64,000 nt of DNA from Harmothoe impar (Eukaryota; Annelida; Polychaeta; Phyllodocida; Polynoidae), in the NCBI GenBank assembly GCA_947462335.1, contig OX381709.1, forward strand, positions 38,992,904 to 39,056,903, in the 5' to 3' direction. A program made the position numbers and the translations under genes. This document shows, piece by piece, positions 11,136 to 22,776 of the stretch (positions within the stretch are counted from its first letter, which is position 1; every line of letters begins with the position of its first letter). The notes beneath the pieces are model-generated. The model made no database searches, was not told the DNA's origin, and saw nothing but the letters and a program-made list of their open reading frames with translations.

Positions 11136-11276
11136 TTAAGGAAGGATAAAAAAAAACTATACTATAGACAGGTATATTTAAAAATTAAGGAAGGATGGTT
11201 TCATTTAAAATGCATTCTATATTTAAGGAAGGATAAATTTTGACATTAAGCGGAGTTAATGATTTTAAGGAAGGAT
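11136..11276 (+). repeat. Four copies of a polypurine-tract motif before the 3' LTR
   Basis: TTAAGGAAGGAT occurs exactly at 11136-11147, 11185-11196, 11223-11234 and 11265-11276, spaced 49, 38 and 42 bp. The last copy sits two bases before the LTR, where the plus-strand primer (polypurine tract) of LTR elements belongs. The sequence between copies is not itself repeated, so this is not a simple tandem array. Confidence 0.85.
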
Positions 11277-11278
11277 AT

Positions 11279-11774
11279 TGTCAATAGTATAGTTTATAAT
11301 AATATAAGACATCCCAAATCCTTCAGGACCTAGATTATGGACTAGATACCATTCTCATCGTGTGACGGGAACTAACACCTTCCTGTCACCATACTTTCCC
11401 ACCGAGCAGCTCAGAACACTCATTTAACCCCTATCCGTAGTCTATACAAATAGTTGTCCCACGCATAGAACCAGACTATTGGAATGCATGGGAACGCAGC
11501 TCCCATCAACTAATTAACATATCTCCATGGACATGTATCCATGCCCTCCATGCGCATGTCCTATGATCCATGTAAATATAAACATCATGCATGCAGGACC
11601 GACTGTCAGAGTGCGGCCCTCCAGCCTAGAGATAACACCTCCAAATAGCTCCCATCTATACTGTCACCACTCTCACATATAGACATGTCATTACTATGTG
11701 CCAAAGTATATAAAAGATGAAGAACTATGTTTCAGTGTTTTGTTGATTCTTTTACCCATGTCAAAGACTTGACA
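11279..11774 (+). repeat. 3' LTR
   Basis: Second copy of the 496-bp repeat, offset from the first by exactly 7680 bases and with no difference seen. It ends ACTTGACA and is followed by the duplicated ATTC. It carries the TATA box at 11707-11716 and the GAGCAGCTC 9-mer at 11404-11412, so it could drive transcription into the flank at 11.8 kb. Confidence 0.95.
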
Positions 11775-11778
11775 ATTC
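11775..11778. other. Target-site duplication ATTC (right)
   Basis: Right-hand copy of the 4-bp duplication created when the LTR element inserted. The bases that follow (TACTTCTTTTCTGT) continue the interrupted foldback arm. Confidence 0.88.
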
Positions 11779-11792
11779 TACTTCTTTTCTGT
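11779..11792 (+). mobile_element. Foldback/MITE-like element, right terminus
   Basis: TACTTCTTTTCTGT continues the arm cut by the LTR insertion. It is the reverse complement of the left terminus near 3385-3400 with small differences. Confidence 0.7.
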
Positions 11793-14226
11793 TCGGCTGC
11801 AGTGCAGCATGGCCTTCTAATGACGCCAGATTCGGTGCAATAACCATGCAGCCTGAGCCACACAAGATATCAATGTAAAGGGAAAAAGGAGAGTATAGAA
11901 AGAGAAATCCATCTGAGTCCTACGCCTATTTAATCACCCCCCCTCCCACAGACACACAAAGCAGTTCCCTTTACATGCACCATGCTCCGACATCTGAGCA
12001 GGATAGGAGAGCCTGCCACATTTTACTGAGGCATCTAACATTAACAAGATGGGGTCATTTCGCCAACGGGACACGACGGCCAAAGTGTGAGGTGGGTGTC
12101 CTTTATGGCTGTTTGATGGGACTCTAGCACCGATTTCTGGCCGATTTCTACATTTCTTGAACACCAAGGCAACCTCCCATCTCCCGCCCTTGACAATGTA
12201 GAGTGTCCACTATATATCCTGGTTCCCCCGCCATCTTCCAGGTGGGGTGCGGTGTGGATATTAAAGTTATTAAGGTCCACAAACTACTGGCTTACTTAAT
12301 CAGATAACGCATAGATTTACGTTCTGTTTGGCTCATATAATTCATGTATACCGAGCATCACGTTTTTACAGACTTGGTGGTTTATCCAACTGTATGAAGT
12401 TGACCTTCAACAATCATAACGGGATACCCAACTTGAATAAAATGTACTTCCCATGACCTGGTGGACCCAGAATCAGTATTAATATAAGATTATTGTAATA
12501 TGGCAGGATACAGCTGGGACATTATAGGACGTACAGTGCAGAAGACTAATAATTCTTCCAGGTACATTAGGTATGGACATATTGCTACAGATGCTAAATC
12601 CCAGCGACATCGACATGCATTGAGAAGCAGACCACGGCGCAAGACAAAAGGAAGATGGTATATACAGGCGATGAAGGATTAGGCTATATATAGTGTGTAG
12701 GGATATGGGAGGAGGACTAGATCGCAGTGAGGAAGACGGTGCGCTCTAATAGACAGGCATTACTGTACTTACCTTCGGGAGTGGTCATTTATCTATTACA
12801 GGGAGGGGGATCTCATTTTTACGTCCTTCCCCATCTAGAACGCATGAATTTCATTGTTAGCCCATCCCGTGCAGAAGGCGCCTGAAATATTCGCCCCCCT
12901 CCCCTTCAAACATAAGTACCGTGCAGGCTTTTTTATTGTTGCTAAAAAATGATATATAGACTGTGGCTTCGTGGGATACTGTCCCGGCCCCACCGAGGGG
13001 GGAACAATACCAAAAATCCTCTGGCCATGGGTCTTTGCCTTTATTTCATGGTTTTTATTCTTCAAAATATGTTTAATTGCATATGAATGGCCCTAAGAAT
13101 TTGAGCAAATGATGATGTCATAGGCCATGTGATATGGGAACGTTGTATCCCATGGGGGCATGGGATACGGGATTTCTAGTACTTAAGCAAAGTGATCGTT
13201 GTATCAACCATGAAATAAAATCGTGTAACCCCCCCCCCCCCCCTCCTGAAATGATTTCTTACGCCCCGTCCTCGCCCCCGCTCTCAAACATAGCCCCTCA
13301 CCCCTCCGTGATCAATAAATGACCACTTCTCTAAGGTAAAATAATGCAAGGCTGTTCCTCCAAGCCGCCATTAGTTAGATTCAGACGTGGATCCACGACC
13401 TCTTTTGTTTCTGGCCCGCCACTCATTGCCGGTCCTTACCATAGGGGCTTATCACTCCATTGCCGTGTGACAGCCTTTCATCATTTAGCAGGGCGACGCC
13501 AATTTCTACAGCCCCGGGAAGGGGCCTGGGCAACCAATCCCCAGCATGGTAGCCGCAATACCGATTGCATCTGGTGACAAAGCTCTGCCGGCATCAGGCC
13601 GAAATGAACGGTAATGAAGGGAGATGCAAACTGACATGCGAGAACACTCCTACTTTCAACGCTGGTTTAGTGGGAGCGCCTGAACGTGGAAGGTGACATT
13701 GATATCATGTTTTATGGAGCATTGCATCAGTACATAAACTGCCATGCTGCTGTAAGGTAGCTACAGCCCGATTAGAAAATAGAGCTCATGAAGCCAATCA
13801 CTGTGTCTAAGCCCCACGTGAAGCCAAGAATAATACCCGTGCCATCCTGAAGGGATAGGTCTTCTGAATTCTGTGAATTCTGTTGAAAGCGTTGATTTTA
13901 AATCCTATTGGGCTCTTGCTCACTGCTGCTAAATCCGTTTACTGTTACGTTCCCTGTGGTAACGGTTTGAATGGCCCTGCCCTGCAAGCTGCGTTGATTT
14001 GCCAATACATTTTGAGCTTAGTCATTAGAAGAATCATTAGACACCGACTATGGACAACATCTACTCCATGCAGTTGGACTCGATTTCCTAAAATGGCAAC
14101 GAGGAGGAATTATATACATGTAAACACCCCCGGACTTCATGAAATCCCATACAAATATGGGAATCAAATATTGATAGTGCCCATCGCTTATTTTCTCTTA
14201 ACTGTTACCATTATGCTCCATTATGC

Positions 14227-14230
<4 letters not shown>
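11793..14230. other. No certain gene; GC-tract repeat and one candidate ORF
   Basis: A 60-codon ATG frame at 12500-12682 ends in a basic stretch (RHALRSRPRRKTKGRW) and is at chance length. A segment from about 12830 to 13340 with C runs (13231-13244) shares GGCTTCGTGGGATACT with 46567-46582. Nothing else is supported. Confidence 0.45.

Positions 14231-14308
<78 letters not shown>
14231..14308. repeat. (TA)n microsatellite
   Basis: An uninterrupted TA dinucleotide run of 78 bp. It artificially lengthens an overlapping Ile-Tyr reading frame that should not be treated as a gene. Confidence 0.97.
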
Positions 14309-14311
<3 letters not shown>

Positions 14312-15417
14312 CTGGGAAACATACCATTACTTCTGATTTATGATTGATATGAGTCACCCTGGAGGAACCTCTTCCATCAGCTGGGGTGTATGGGGGTGAC
14401 TGGTCTGCTCCCGAGCAGGTGGGAATTGGTCGGCGAGCTGCTCAGAGGCGGTCCATATTAATTACTGCTTCGTGACGATAAATCCAGCCGGCTGAGTCCT
14501 AGTGAACAGGCAGGGAGCCTGGTATTGACAAGGTCACCCTGAGCAACTCTGAGCAGAGCCAGGGAGCAGCTCAGGAAGGTCCATCAGAATGAAGCCAGCT
14601 CTTGGTATATTTAGTATGTATAAAAGATCAATCGAGTCGAGGTCGCACAATATACATCTGGCTGAGCTACTCCCGGTAGTCTCGGGTAGCTCTGAGCACA
14701 ATCAATAGATGTAATGCCTTTGGTTATATTTATATGCTGCATATATTCGAAATACAAGGTGGGGTTTTAGGATCCCGGTGACAATTATAGGAGACCTGGC
14801 TAGGCCTTGTCCAACAGAAGATACCCGGGGGGTAGGCAGTCCTGAACCACAGCCTGTGAGGGGGACTGGTATGGGTGTGGAGATGGGGGTTCCCGCCATC
14901 AGTGCGGACATGCCATCGGCGTTAGAGGCAAGAACATTTGACCATTTAACCTCAGCTGAACCTCAATCCTTTTAAAACACGTTAGCGCACGTACGGTCCC
15001 GCCCACTCCTATTCAAATACAAATTCAAACACGCAATTTGCTTTACACAAGCCTTACATAATTTTCATAATAAGGCCCAATGGACCTTCATTTAGTCCTT
15101 ATCTCTCTGTGGCCTTAGAATTAACGATTGCCATTACTCCCATAAAGGTGCCTGTATCCCTATTTCATTACAAAGTTCATTAAAATAAGATTATAGCCAG
15201 ATTTAAAGATTATAGCTCGATCTAAACCATCAGAGCATGTTGTTAAACAGAACATTCATATGTAAGATCCTAAATGTATGACCCAATAGCATTTCCATTA
15301 AATTTGCCATTACTTGAAGCCAGAAATTCCGGGTTTTAGTAGCACAACAACCTATCCCGATTAGAAACCTCCATTAAGGGGATTTTGATTTCCATATTAA
15401 GGGGGTCTCTGTGATTA

Positions 15418-15714
15418 ATGATTGCTAGTGAAAGTAATTTAAATAATGGAGCCAATCAGCATATTGCTGAGCACGGCACAGACATTTCATTCAGAACTCC
15501 AATCAATACTAGCAGAATGGTGCCCAGGTACAAAGGAAACACCATTGGAAGCACAGGGAAGCATCCGAAAGTATCATTGCTACAGATAGATCTTCTTTCC
15601 TGTGCGCTCCAAGAGATATTCAATCAAGACCAGCCATCAGGTTTGAAGATTGCTTGCAGCAAATCTGCCGACGAGAGTGGGCGCAGACCTACATGGCTCC
15701 CGTGTTCCAATTAA
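15418..15714 (+). CDS. Candidate 98-codon ORF, unknown
   Basis: Starts with ATG after in-frame stops and ends TAA. Composition is hydrophilic and Ser/Asn-rich, without a membrane segment or recognisable motif. No polyadenylation signal or splice context was noted. Expected by chance at low number in 64 kb; listed because it is among the longer ATG-initiated frames outside the LTR element. Confidence 0.2.
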   Translation: MIASESNLNNGANQHIAEHGTDISFRTPINTSRMVPRYKGNTIGSTGKHPKVSLLQIDLLSCALQEIFNQDQPSGLKIACSKSADESGRRPTWLPCSN

Positions 15715-16241
15715 TGAAATTCCCATGATTTTCCAATTTTTCTCCAGCCACCTGCTGGGCATTCCTTTAGAGTGACTGATTCTCCGCAGCGCATGGTGCT
15801 CCCTGGCGGATGGTCGGGCACAAGGGTGTGTCCCACTGGGGGCGGGGGCGGTTATCAACGACTAATAAATGGTCACACGAGCTAAGGTATAAACGGCAGG
15901 ATGCTTAGCATAATCAGTACTGGTATTATGTGCACAACACATTTATATAAAGGAGTCAATGTGGGGTCTACCTACAAAGATGATATAGATAATGGTGATG
16001 ATACAGTACCCACTCCCCATACTCTGCCAACACCCACAAATAGACACACTAAAATGGGAGTTGACATTTGAAAAGCGCCCTTTTTCAAGTATCATGATGC
16101 AATAGATTAAAGAAGACTTATACGCCACCTAGTGCGTTCTAGGCGAAATGAGCTTTGACTGAACCCAACTTGATCAATATGTAAGTGCTTGTTTGAATAG
16201 ATGATGTACGTAATACTTTTTTTTATCTATGCCACTATGAT

Positions 16242-16433
16242 ATGGTATCCACTGTTAAATATAAATGCACCGGTGCCTACATTCTCGCTTTTAATGATAT
16301 TTGCCGTGAATCAAAGAGCCTCGACCCTGAAGCTATGATCGGAAGGCTTTGTTCTCTTCTCAGACGTTTAAGCAAAGAGGATATTGATCAAGTATTTATA
16401 GATTGTGCTATTCACTGCACGGCCCTTGTCTGA
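16242..16433 (+). CDS. Candidate 63-codon ORF, unknown
   Basis: Starts with ATG and ends TGA. The second half reads like an amphipathic helix pair with charged residues (SLLRRLSKEDIDQVFIDC). No domain recognised, and length is within chance. The flank downstream is AT-rich non-coding. Confidence 0.2.
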   Translation: MVSTVKYKCTGAYILAFNDICRESKSLDPEAMIGRLCSLLRRLSKEDIDQVFIDCAIHCTALV

Positions 16434-17625
16434 GGCTGTATACGTTAATTACAACTTACACTGCCGTCTTTTGCCTGAATTCATGGCTTGATTCAATTCA
16501 ATTTATATAACGAGGATAACAATTATACATTGTACTTCTTTCTTATTTTGAGCTGAGCTTTCTGGCAGAAGCCTATGTATGTGTGGGGATTATTGTAGAC
16601 GATTGATTTCCACATGATTATACCATATCAGTGCATCATGGCGACACTAAGAATAACTCTGTAAATCATAAATAAGGTAAAGCACCCCGTAAAGATCCGC
16701 CAATGGTTCAGGGTCAATTGTTTATCAGACGAAACGAAAATACTGCAGATGCTTTTCGTAGGGGTGGTCGAATACCCTTCATGCCTGTATATTACGGCTG
16801 TCACATGTAACGTCTTGTAGCTGTAAATGTCACTATGGATATGTTTGTGACCGGCTGAGTAACATTACAAGTTACAAGACAATCAGCACTGACCCCCATC
16901 GAGCAGCTCCCGATAGGCAGTAACGGTTGAGCAGCTCCAGATAGCCAGCAGTGGTCTTTCCGTGGTGGCAGCAGGCCTGGTCAAGATAGCCGGTCCTGTG
17001 TGGGAGATTATCACTGACTGAGCACTGATCGCACTCCCCCATTCAGGTTACCCGTGTCATCCATTTAGCTGCTCTGATCCTGAGCTGCTCGAGTCTTTGG
17101 TGAAAAGTGGCGCTAAGCCGTGACCGGCGTCGGCTATGACGCCTACTGAGGCCGGAGGGTAGGCGGGCTGGAGGGTGTGGTCTGGGGGAAAGAGGTGTGT
17201 GGGTAATGGGATTTGCTGCAAAGTGATGGGTATCATGGGGATACGACGTGGGTCTGGGATGACACTTGGATGCGGGGTGGGAGGTGGAAGAAGGCCAGAG
17301 CTAGGCGTAGGAGTAAAGGATTCTTAAGTGTGTAAGGGGTATGGCATTAGCCATTTGCGGTCAGGAGTGGGATATGGGAACGGGTGGCACGGGACGATTG
17401 GTCACTAAGCTGGAAATGAGGACCTTGTTTTGATCCTATGGGTGGTGGGCGGTTGGTGTATAACGATTGTCAATATATAGGCCGCATGGAACATGGAAAT
17501 ATCAAACAAAGATATATAACATTGATATGGCCATATTTTCTAAATGTTAATGTTAATCCCAAAGCTGTTCGCCTATATAGCTAAAGGTAATGCACCAAAT
17601 CTACATACCGGTACATAGTTATAGA

Positions 17626-20170
17626 AGGTGGTGGCGGCCAAACTCCTCCTCCCCAATCAGCCGTTGGCTTTACTGGATGTGACCGTGGAAATGCCAAGTC
17701 ATCAGGCCGGCTGAGCTGCTCCATGCCCCAGCAGTCACACAGCTGAGACCCACCAGTCAATACCTAGAAAACACCTTACCCTCTCCCTCTCTATATATGT
17801 GTTTGTGAGCAGATCACCCCCTACACACACACTGAGCAGCTCAGCAGCTGAATCATCACTCACACTGGACACTGAGATCACAGACCTCACCTTCAAGTTG
17901 TCTAGTTCAAGTTTCAAAAATATACAAGTACATTTTTCCTTATGTCATGAGATAAATAATTTCCAGGTTAACAGCTGTAATGCTTGATAACATAATATAA
18001 CCCTTTACTAAGTTGTCATTCCTTTATGATATATTTCTTCCCAAATGCAATACTGGTTCGATTTGTATTCCCTATTCAAGTGTTCCACAAGATTGCTATC
18101 ACATACCCTGGTATCTGTTGACGTATTTGAATGTAAGTAGTATATAGAGAGGTGGACCAGGGTATGGTAATCTTAGCATAAAAAATGAATATCATCAAAA
18201 TGTTAGAGCAATAATGATATTATTGTCCTTTCGCTAAAATAAGCACATACTGCATCATAGAATCTGGACTGTATTATGTTGCTACTTTATCTACAGGCTC
18301 TATGTACAGGCTGATGTATGGATATGGAAAATAAAAGCATATTATAACAGTGAGTGTCTGTGCCCTTCCTCCTCCAGCACCCTGACCCCATCCAGTACCT
18401 TTAGTAGCCTCCAGCTGGTGCTGACAAAAAGAGCTAAGGGTGTGAGAGGGGTCAGGGGTCAATGCCTGCAGCACCAACTGCTGTTGCCACCTGGTGGCGC
18501 ATGACCAAGCTTACTACCAGATGTCATAAGCTATAATGGGGAATTCTGTTTTGGATAGTTCAGTATGCAATTCAGGCATTTCTGTCGTAAAGAGTGCCAT
18601 AGAGAGTCTCAAGAGTAGGTCTCTAGTTTTAGAGAATGAGGATATGTGCAATGTATTTTACAAATCCTTGAAAACTACTACCCTTATGTCTACTTTGTCA
18701 TCGTTGCATATACCGCGGTTTTTGCTTGTATCAGCAACAACAGAATAGCTCTGTAGACTATGCTACTCGGCCAGTGCTATTTCTAAATGGCCGTAGGGAG
18801 GAGGCTATAAGGGCATACTTTGGATTCCCCTTACTACTATCGTAATGTAGTAGGCCATCCGCGTACCTTATACCTTAGCAAAGGATCCCGTTTCCTATAA
18901 TACTAAAACATTCCTTTATGACAGTAGATCTAATCTTTTATCTTATAAAAGGCACTCCTGGATGCTACTATCTCAAAACACATTCATAAAATTCAATCGT
19001 AATGACTCTAAGTATGATATCTGTTGATTCAATTTAATTCAATTCAAATAATATGATTTAACTTAAGCTGCCACAGATAGGTAGAGCTTTGGGTTGTTTT
19101 GTATGCCTTCAGCACACCGCCATTCCTTTTGGTCTTACCAACGGTCTTGTGTGAAAGATGTGCATAGTAATATAATACATTTCTTTGTCATGTATTCATT
19201 ACTAAAAGACATGCATTCTGTCTTCCATAATGTTAGAATTATTTTGTGCATCTAGATATGGCCAAGGAAAAAGGTCTAATATGAACTCTTGATCGCTACT
19301 TGTGCTACTCATTTCATGACTGTGACACTGAACATATTATTATTGCAATATGAATATAAATCCCGCAACAAAGTTAGATATTGATGGATCACAGTCTTCT
19401 AGTTCCTCTATTAATGGAGTATGATGGAAAGGGCGCTTTTGTACATCTATAATACAGCCCTTTTCTTTTGATTCTTTTAATAGAAGATGCATGGGTTTAA
19501 AATAGCATTAAGCTACACAAAGCAGAAATCTATCCATGATGAAATCGAGAACATTGCCAGGTCCTAATTTCCTCTCCATGATAAGTCTGGAATATTTCAT
19601 TTCAAATTTAATATATCGAATGCAATCAGCACTAAAATAATTAGGTCTAATCAAGAACCTTCCCCCAAGATACAATCATGGTCATCTAGTATAACCGTCC
19701 GGTCCTCTAACCAGGTATGGCATCATACCTAAAATGCCAATAGTTTGTTAAGGGCAAATCCATATCCTCCAAATATCAATCTACTCCCAAGAATAGAACG
19801 GAAATCGAATAAATAAAGAGATAACGAGTTTGCTCATTAATAATTAGCATGGTTAGCCTGTTGTCTAGTAAACCATAACGAGGTTGACCTTTGACCTATT
19901 TGCTCTGTGCCAATTAGCTCATCATTATTCTGTGAGTAATTTGTCTGTGAGTCATTATATCAGATTGACAACAAGTCAAAGGGAAAAATACAGAGGTGAC
20001 ATGCCAATATGCTACCACAATCCTGATACTATGCACACCAATTTGACATTGAAGACCAACAATCTTTACTTCATGCTAGCGTTTAAATAATTGCATCAAT
20101 ACATATATCACTGTGCTACGTTGTAAAATAATAAATAATAAATAACAATATCTGAGAGAATGGAAAATTT
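17626..20170 (+). repeat. Ancient tandem duplication, copy 1
   Basis: Several blocks match copy 2 in the same order: 17626-17770 with 20340-20515; 18357-18540 with 22312-22506; 18800-18930 with 22890-23020; 19160-19280 with 23440-23540; 19380-19440 with 23748-23810; 19845-19960 with 24930-25040; 20090-20165 with 25205-25270. Divergence is high (roughly a quarter to a third of bases, by eye). No conserved reading frame was found. Confidence 0.8.
18536..18748 (+). CDS. Candidate 70-codon ORF, unknown
   Basis: ATG to TAG, Ser/Leu-rich (MGNSVLDSSVCNSGISVVKS...). It lies in copy 1 of the duplication, but the matching part of copy 2 (about 22505-22790) shows no equivalent frame and holds a TA microsatellite. 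Lack of conservation argues against an old gene. Confidence 0.15.
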   Translation: MGNSVLDSSVCNSGISVVKSAIESLKSRSLVLENEDMCNVFYKSLKTTTLMSTLSSLHIPRFLLVSATTE

Positions 20171-21452
20171 CATAGTTGGCACTATACAATGTTCTCCACT
20201 TTAGAAGTTTGCAATTGGGCTTGCATAGAGGTAATACTAAGGGATACTTTAACAATTTCGAATAAGTGGGGTATCACGATAGCTCATTGTAAATATGATT
20301 TCTATATGTAAATATGATCATGCACATAATTGCCATGTACACTTGGGAGGAGGTGGTGACATGTTGGCCTCTTCCTCACCATTAGCAACTAGCCTAACTG
20401 GATGAGGCTGTCTGCAGCCCTGGTCATCAGCTGGGCTGATTGTATCTGGTGCCTGGCTGTGATAGTCACACAGCTGAGATTCAACAAAGTCAATAGGATA
20501 GATTCACCATAAGTCGACCCTTCCCGTCACACTTTTTCGTGGCCATTGGCAGATGCTTCATCATAGCAGGCAAAACCACTATTGGATTATATCTGCTGTA
20601 GCAGACATTGGGGGATGATCCAGGGATTTCAACTGATCATCATTGATAATTTTATAACTGATATTATGTGTAGATAATTACCCTCATATTTGGAAATCTC
20701 ATATAGCCTAATTTCACTCAATGTCGACCAAAATGAACCTAAAGTCGACCACTCTTGTACCAATCAAAACAATATGAAGGATTCTTAATTCATATCCAGA
20801 CAACCTGGATTCGCACAGTAAAATAATCTTAGAATTATGCAGGTTAATTTTATTCCCAATACGGGTGTTTCTTTCTTGAATTTTAGAGATTCTGATAAGT
20901 AGGTATATAGGTAGTATTCCTGACAGAATAACCTTTGTTATAGGGTTACTGCTAATACCTTGTACATTGAGGTCGTCTTATGGTGAAAGTCTGGTCGGAT
21001 CATGGTGAAATCAGTAGGGTTTGCCTGGTGTGCTCTCAATTTTAATGACATAAAGCTTTTCCCGAAAACTCTTCAAATTAATACATACAAGATATGTATG
21101 CATTCATATAAAATCATAAAGCATTATATTTAGGATGGAAAGCAGATGAAAACAATTACTAAACACATGCAGTTCTGAGGAAATTTAGATATCCCCCTGG
21201 TGAAAACAGGTCAAACAGTCCCACTTCAACACATTAATATTATATAGAATTAATGTATAAGGTAATAGAACAGGAGTGTGATTGAACTAACAACACCTCA
21301 AAATTCTTCCTTAAAAGTATTTGCTACTCAATATAGCATTCATGACCTACAATATGGTGCAGTAGGTGGTCGACTTATGGTGGTAGGTCGGACATAGGTG
21401 AGCTTACCCTATCCAGAAATATCCCATTTTGTCCCCTCACTCCACAAGGGAG

Positions 21453-21775
21453 CAGTGCAAGGCTTACCAGATCGATCCAAGGTGAAAGTTTATGACCAGG
21501 TGCAATCTATGTCCGGATGCAGTCTATGACCAGGTGTAGTCTAGACCGGCATGAAAGAAAATGTAGGCCCTACACAGAAATGGCCGGAAAAGTTGATGCA
21601 TGTTTATACTTTATATTACTAATTTCAATTTCTGCTCTAAATAAGCCGCTTTCTTTCATGACGGTTATAAATTGCACCTGGTCATAGATTGTACCTGGTC
21701 CTAGATTGCACCCTGTCCTCGATTTTCAACTTGGATCAATCTGGTAAGACTAAGCCTCAACCAATACCTGCACTG
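21453..21775. mobile_element. Foldback element with repeated ATGACCAGGTGCAATCT-like units
   Basis: The arm 21464-21560 (TTACCAGATCGATCCAAGGT..., TATGACCAGGTGCAATCTA, ..., CATGAAAGAAA) is the inverse of about 21650-21752. Units of roughly 17-20 bp repeat inside each arm. Both outer ends contain CAGTGCA. No coding capacity. It sits in copy 2 of the 17.6-25.3 kb duplication; no counterpart was seen in copy 1. Confidence 0.7.
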
Positions 21776-22703
21776 ATCAAATCACTAGTCCTGTCATTAT
21801 CCACACCACGGTCCTCAAGCTCACACATATCTCTGAAGAGCCCTAATGGGGTGACACTGGGACATAGCAGAGTTTTGCTGATTCCATATTTTGGCGTTGT
21901 ATGAGTGATGACAGTATCTGAGTGATAATACTGTATTGCGCGTATCTTAATACGATATGAGACTAAATAAAAAGAGTATTATCATGATGTGGTGCAATAT
22001 AATGTGGTCTAATGTACCATCTAGTAATCGAGATCTGTGTAGTAGTTAAATGAACATCAATTTACACTTCAAATCTGGAACTGTTGTGTTAATAAAATGT
22101 TTATTCTCAAAAACGATATGTTTTGATATGATTATCTCAACCATGGTACAACACAGGAAATGTGAGGGTTCGCGAAACCCTTCTAAGAAAATTTCTACAA
22201 AGTATGCAGGTTTGAAAACATTATCTAGAAAGGTTCAATTTCGTTATTGTATATATATACAAGCTTAGACAATAAGGGTCGACTAGGGGCATTGAGAGCA
22301 TAGCATGCGCTGTCTGCCACCTTGCTCCTCCAGCACCTTAACCTCATACAGTACCTCTAGTAGCCCCCAGCCAGTGCTGGCACAAAGAGGGTAGGGTGGG
22401 AGAGGGGTCAGGTGTCAGGTGTCAGTGCCAGAGATGGAAGTGCTTTGCTACCTGGCAGAACTGCATGACGAAGGTTAGTGTGAGATGTCTCACACAATAA
22501 TGGAAGGTGGAGTCTTGTGTAAGCCTAACACAACATCAAGGTCATAATAAAATGTGCTATAGAAATGGTAAAGGCTGCAGAGTACAACTGAGTGTATATG
22601 ACCTTCCTGAACATTGCAATGTTTGTCTTATATAGTCAAGTACCGAGGCTAAATTACTCTCACGTGATTATTTATGCAAGATAATGCCTCCTATAATGAT
22701 CTA

Positions 22704-22716
22704 ATATATATATATA

Positions 22717-22773
<57 letters not shown>
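22704..22773. repeat. (TA)n microsatellite
   Basis: About 70 bp of TA dinucleotides with one AAT interruption. Located inside copy 2 of the tandem duplication and absent from copy 1. Confidence 0.95.

Positions 22774-22776
<3 letters not shown>

Larger units (their letters stand above)
3599..11774 (+). mobile_element. Non-autonomous LTR retroelement with identical LTRs
   Basis: Two 496-bp direct repeats (3599-4094 and 11279-11774) bound a 7184-bp interior. I compared the repeats line by line and found no difference, so insertion should be recent. The LTRs start TGTCAA and end TTGACA, and the element is flanked by ATTC on both sides (3595-3598, 11775-11778). A TGG-initial primer-binding-like site follows the left LTR and purine tracts precede the right one. 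One long plus-strand ORF (4550-6367) fills the 5' interior. The remaining 4.9 kb is AT-rich, and I see no reverse transcriptase, RNase H, integrase or protease frame. It therefore probably depends on another element's enzymes. Orientation follows from the primer site, purine tract and ORF. The superfamily is unknown; a 4-bp duplication is compatible with some Ty3/gypsy or retrovirus-like integrases. Confidence 0.93.
14309..17625. other. Region with two 9-mer clusters and two candidate ORFs
   Basis: GAGC(A/T)GCTC copies lie at 14435, 14564, 16901, 16929 and 17082, with one-base variants at 14541 and 14664. Two ATG frames have protein-like composition: 15418-15714 (98 codons, MIASESNLNNGANQHIAEHG...) and 16242-16433 (63 codons, ...LCSLLRRLSKEDIDQVFIDC...). 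No other structure was seen. Confidence 0.45.

Noticed and set aside
13883..14347. A 154-codon plus-strand frame.
   Set aside because: More than a quarter of it is an Ile-Tyr run produced by the TA microsatellite; without that the frame is of chance length.
18485..18498. TGCCACCTGGTGGC and the similar GCCACCTGGTGGC at 44813, resembling a CTCF core.
   Set aside because: Two 13-bp matches in 64 kb are expected by chance, the match to CTCF is imperfect, and it is not known that this organism has CTCF.
19884..20090. A frame in copy 1 of the first duplication that is also open in copy 2 (24970-25130).
   Set aside because: Only the first dozen residues align; after that the copies differ by indels and the peptides diverge completely. 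Neither begins with ATG.
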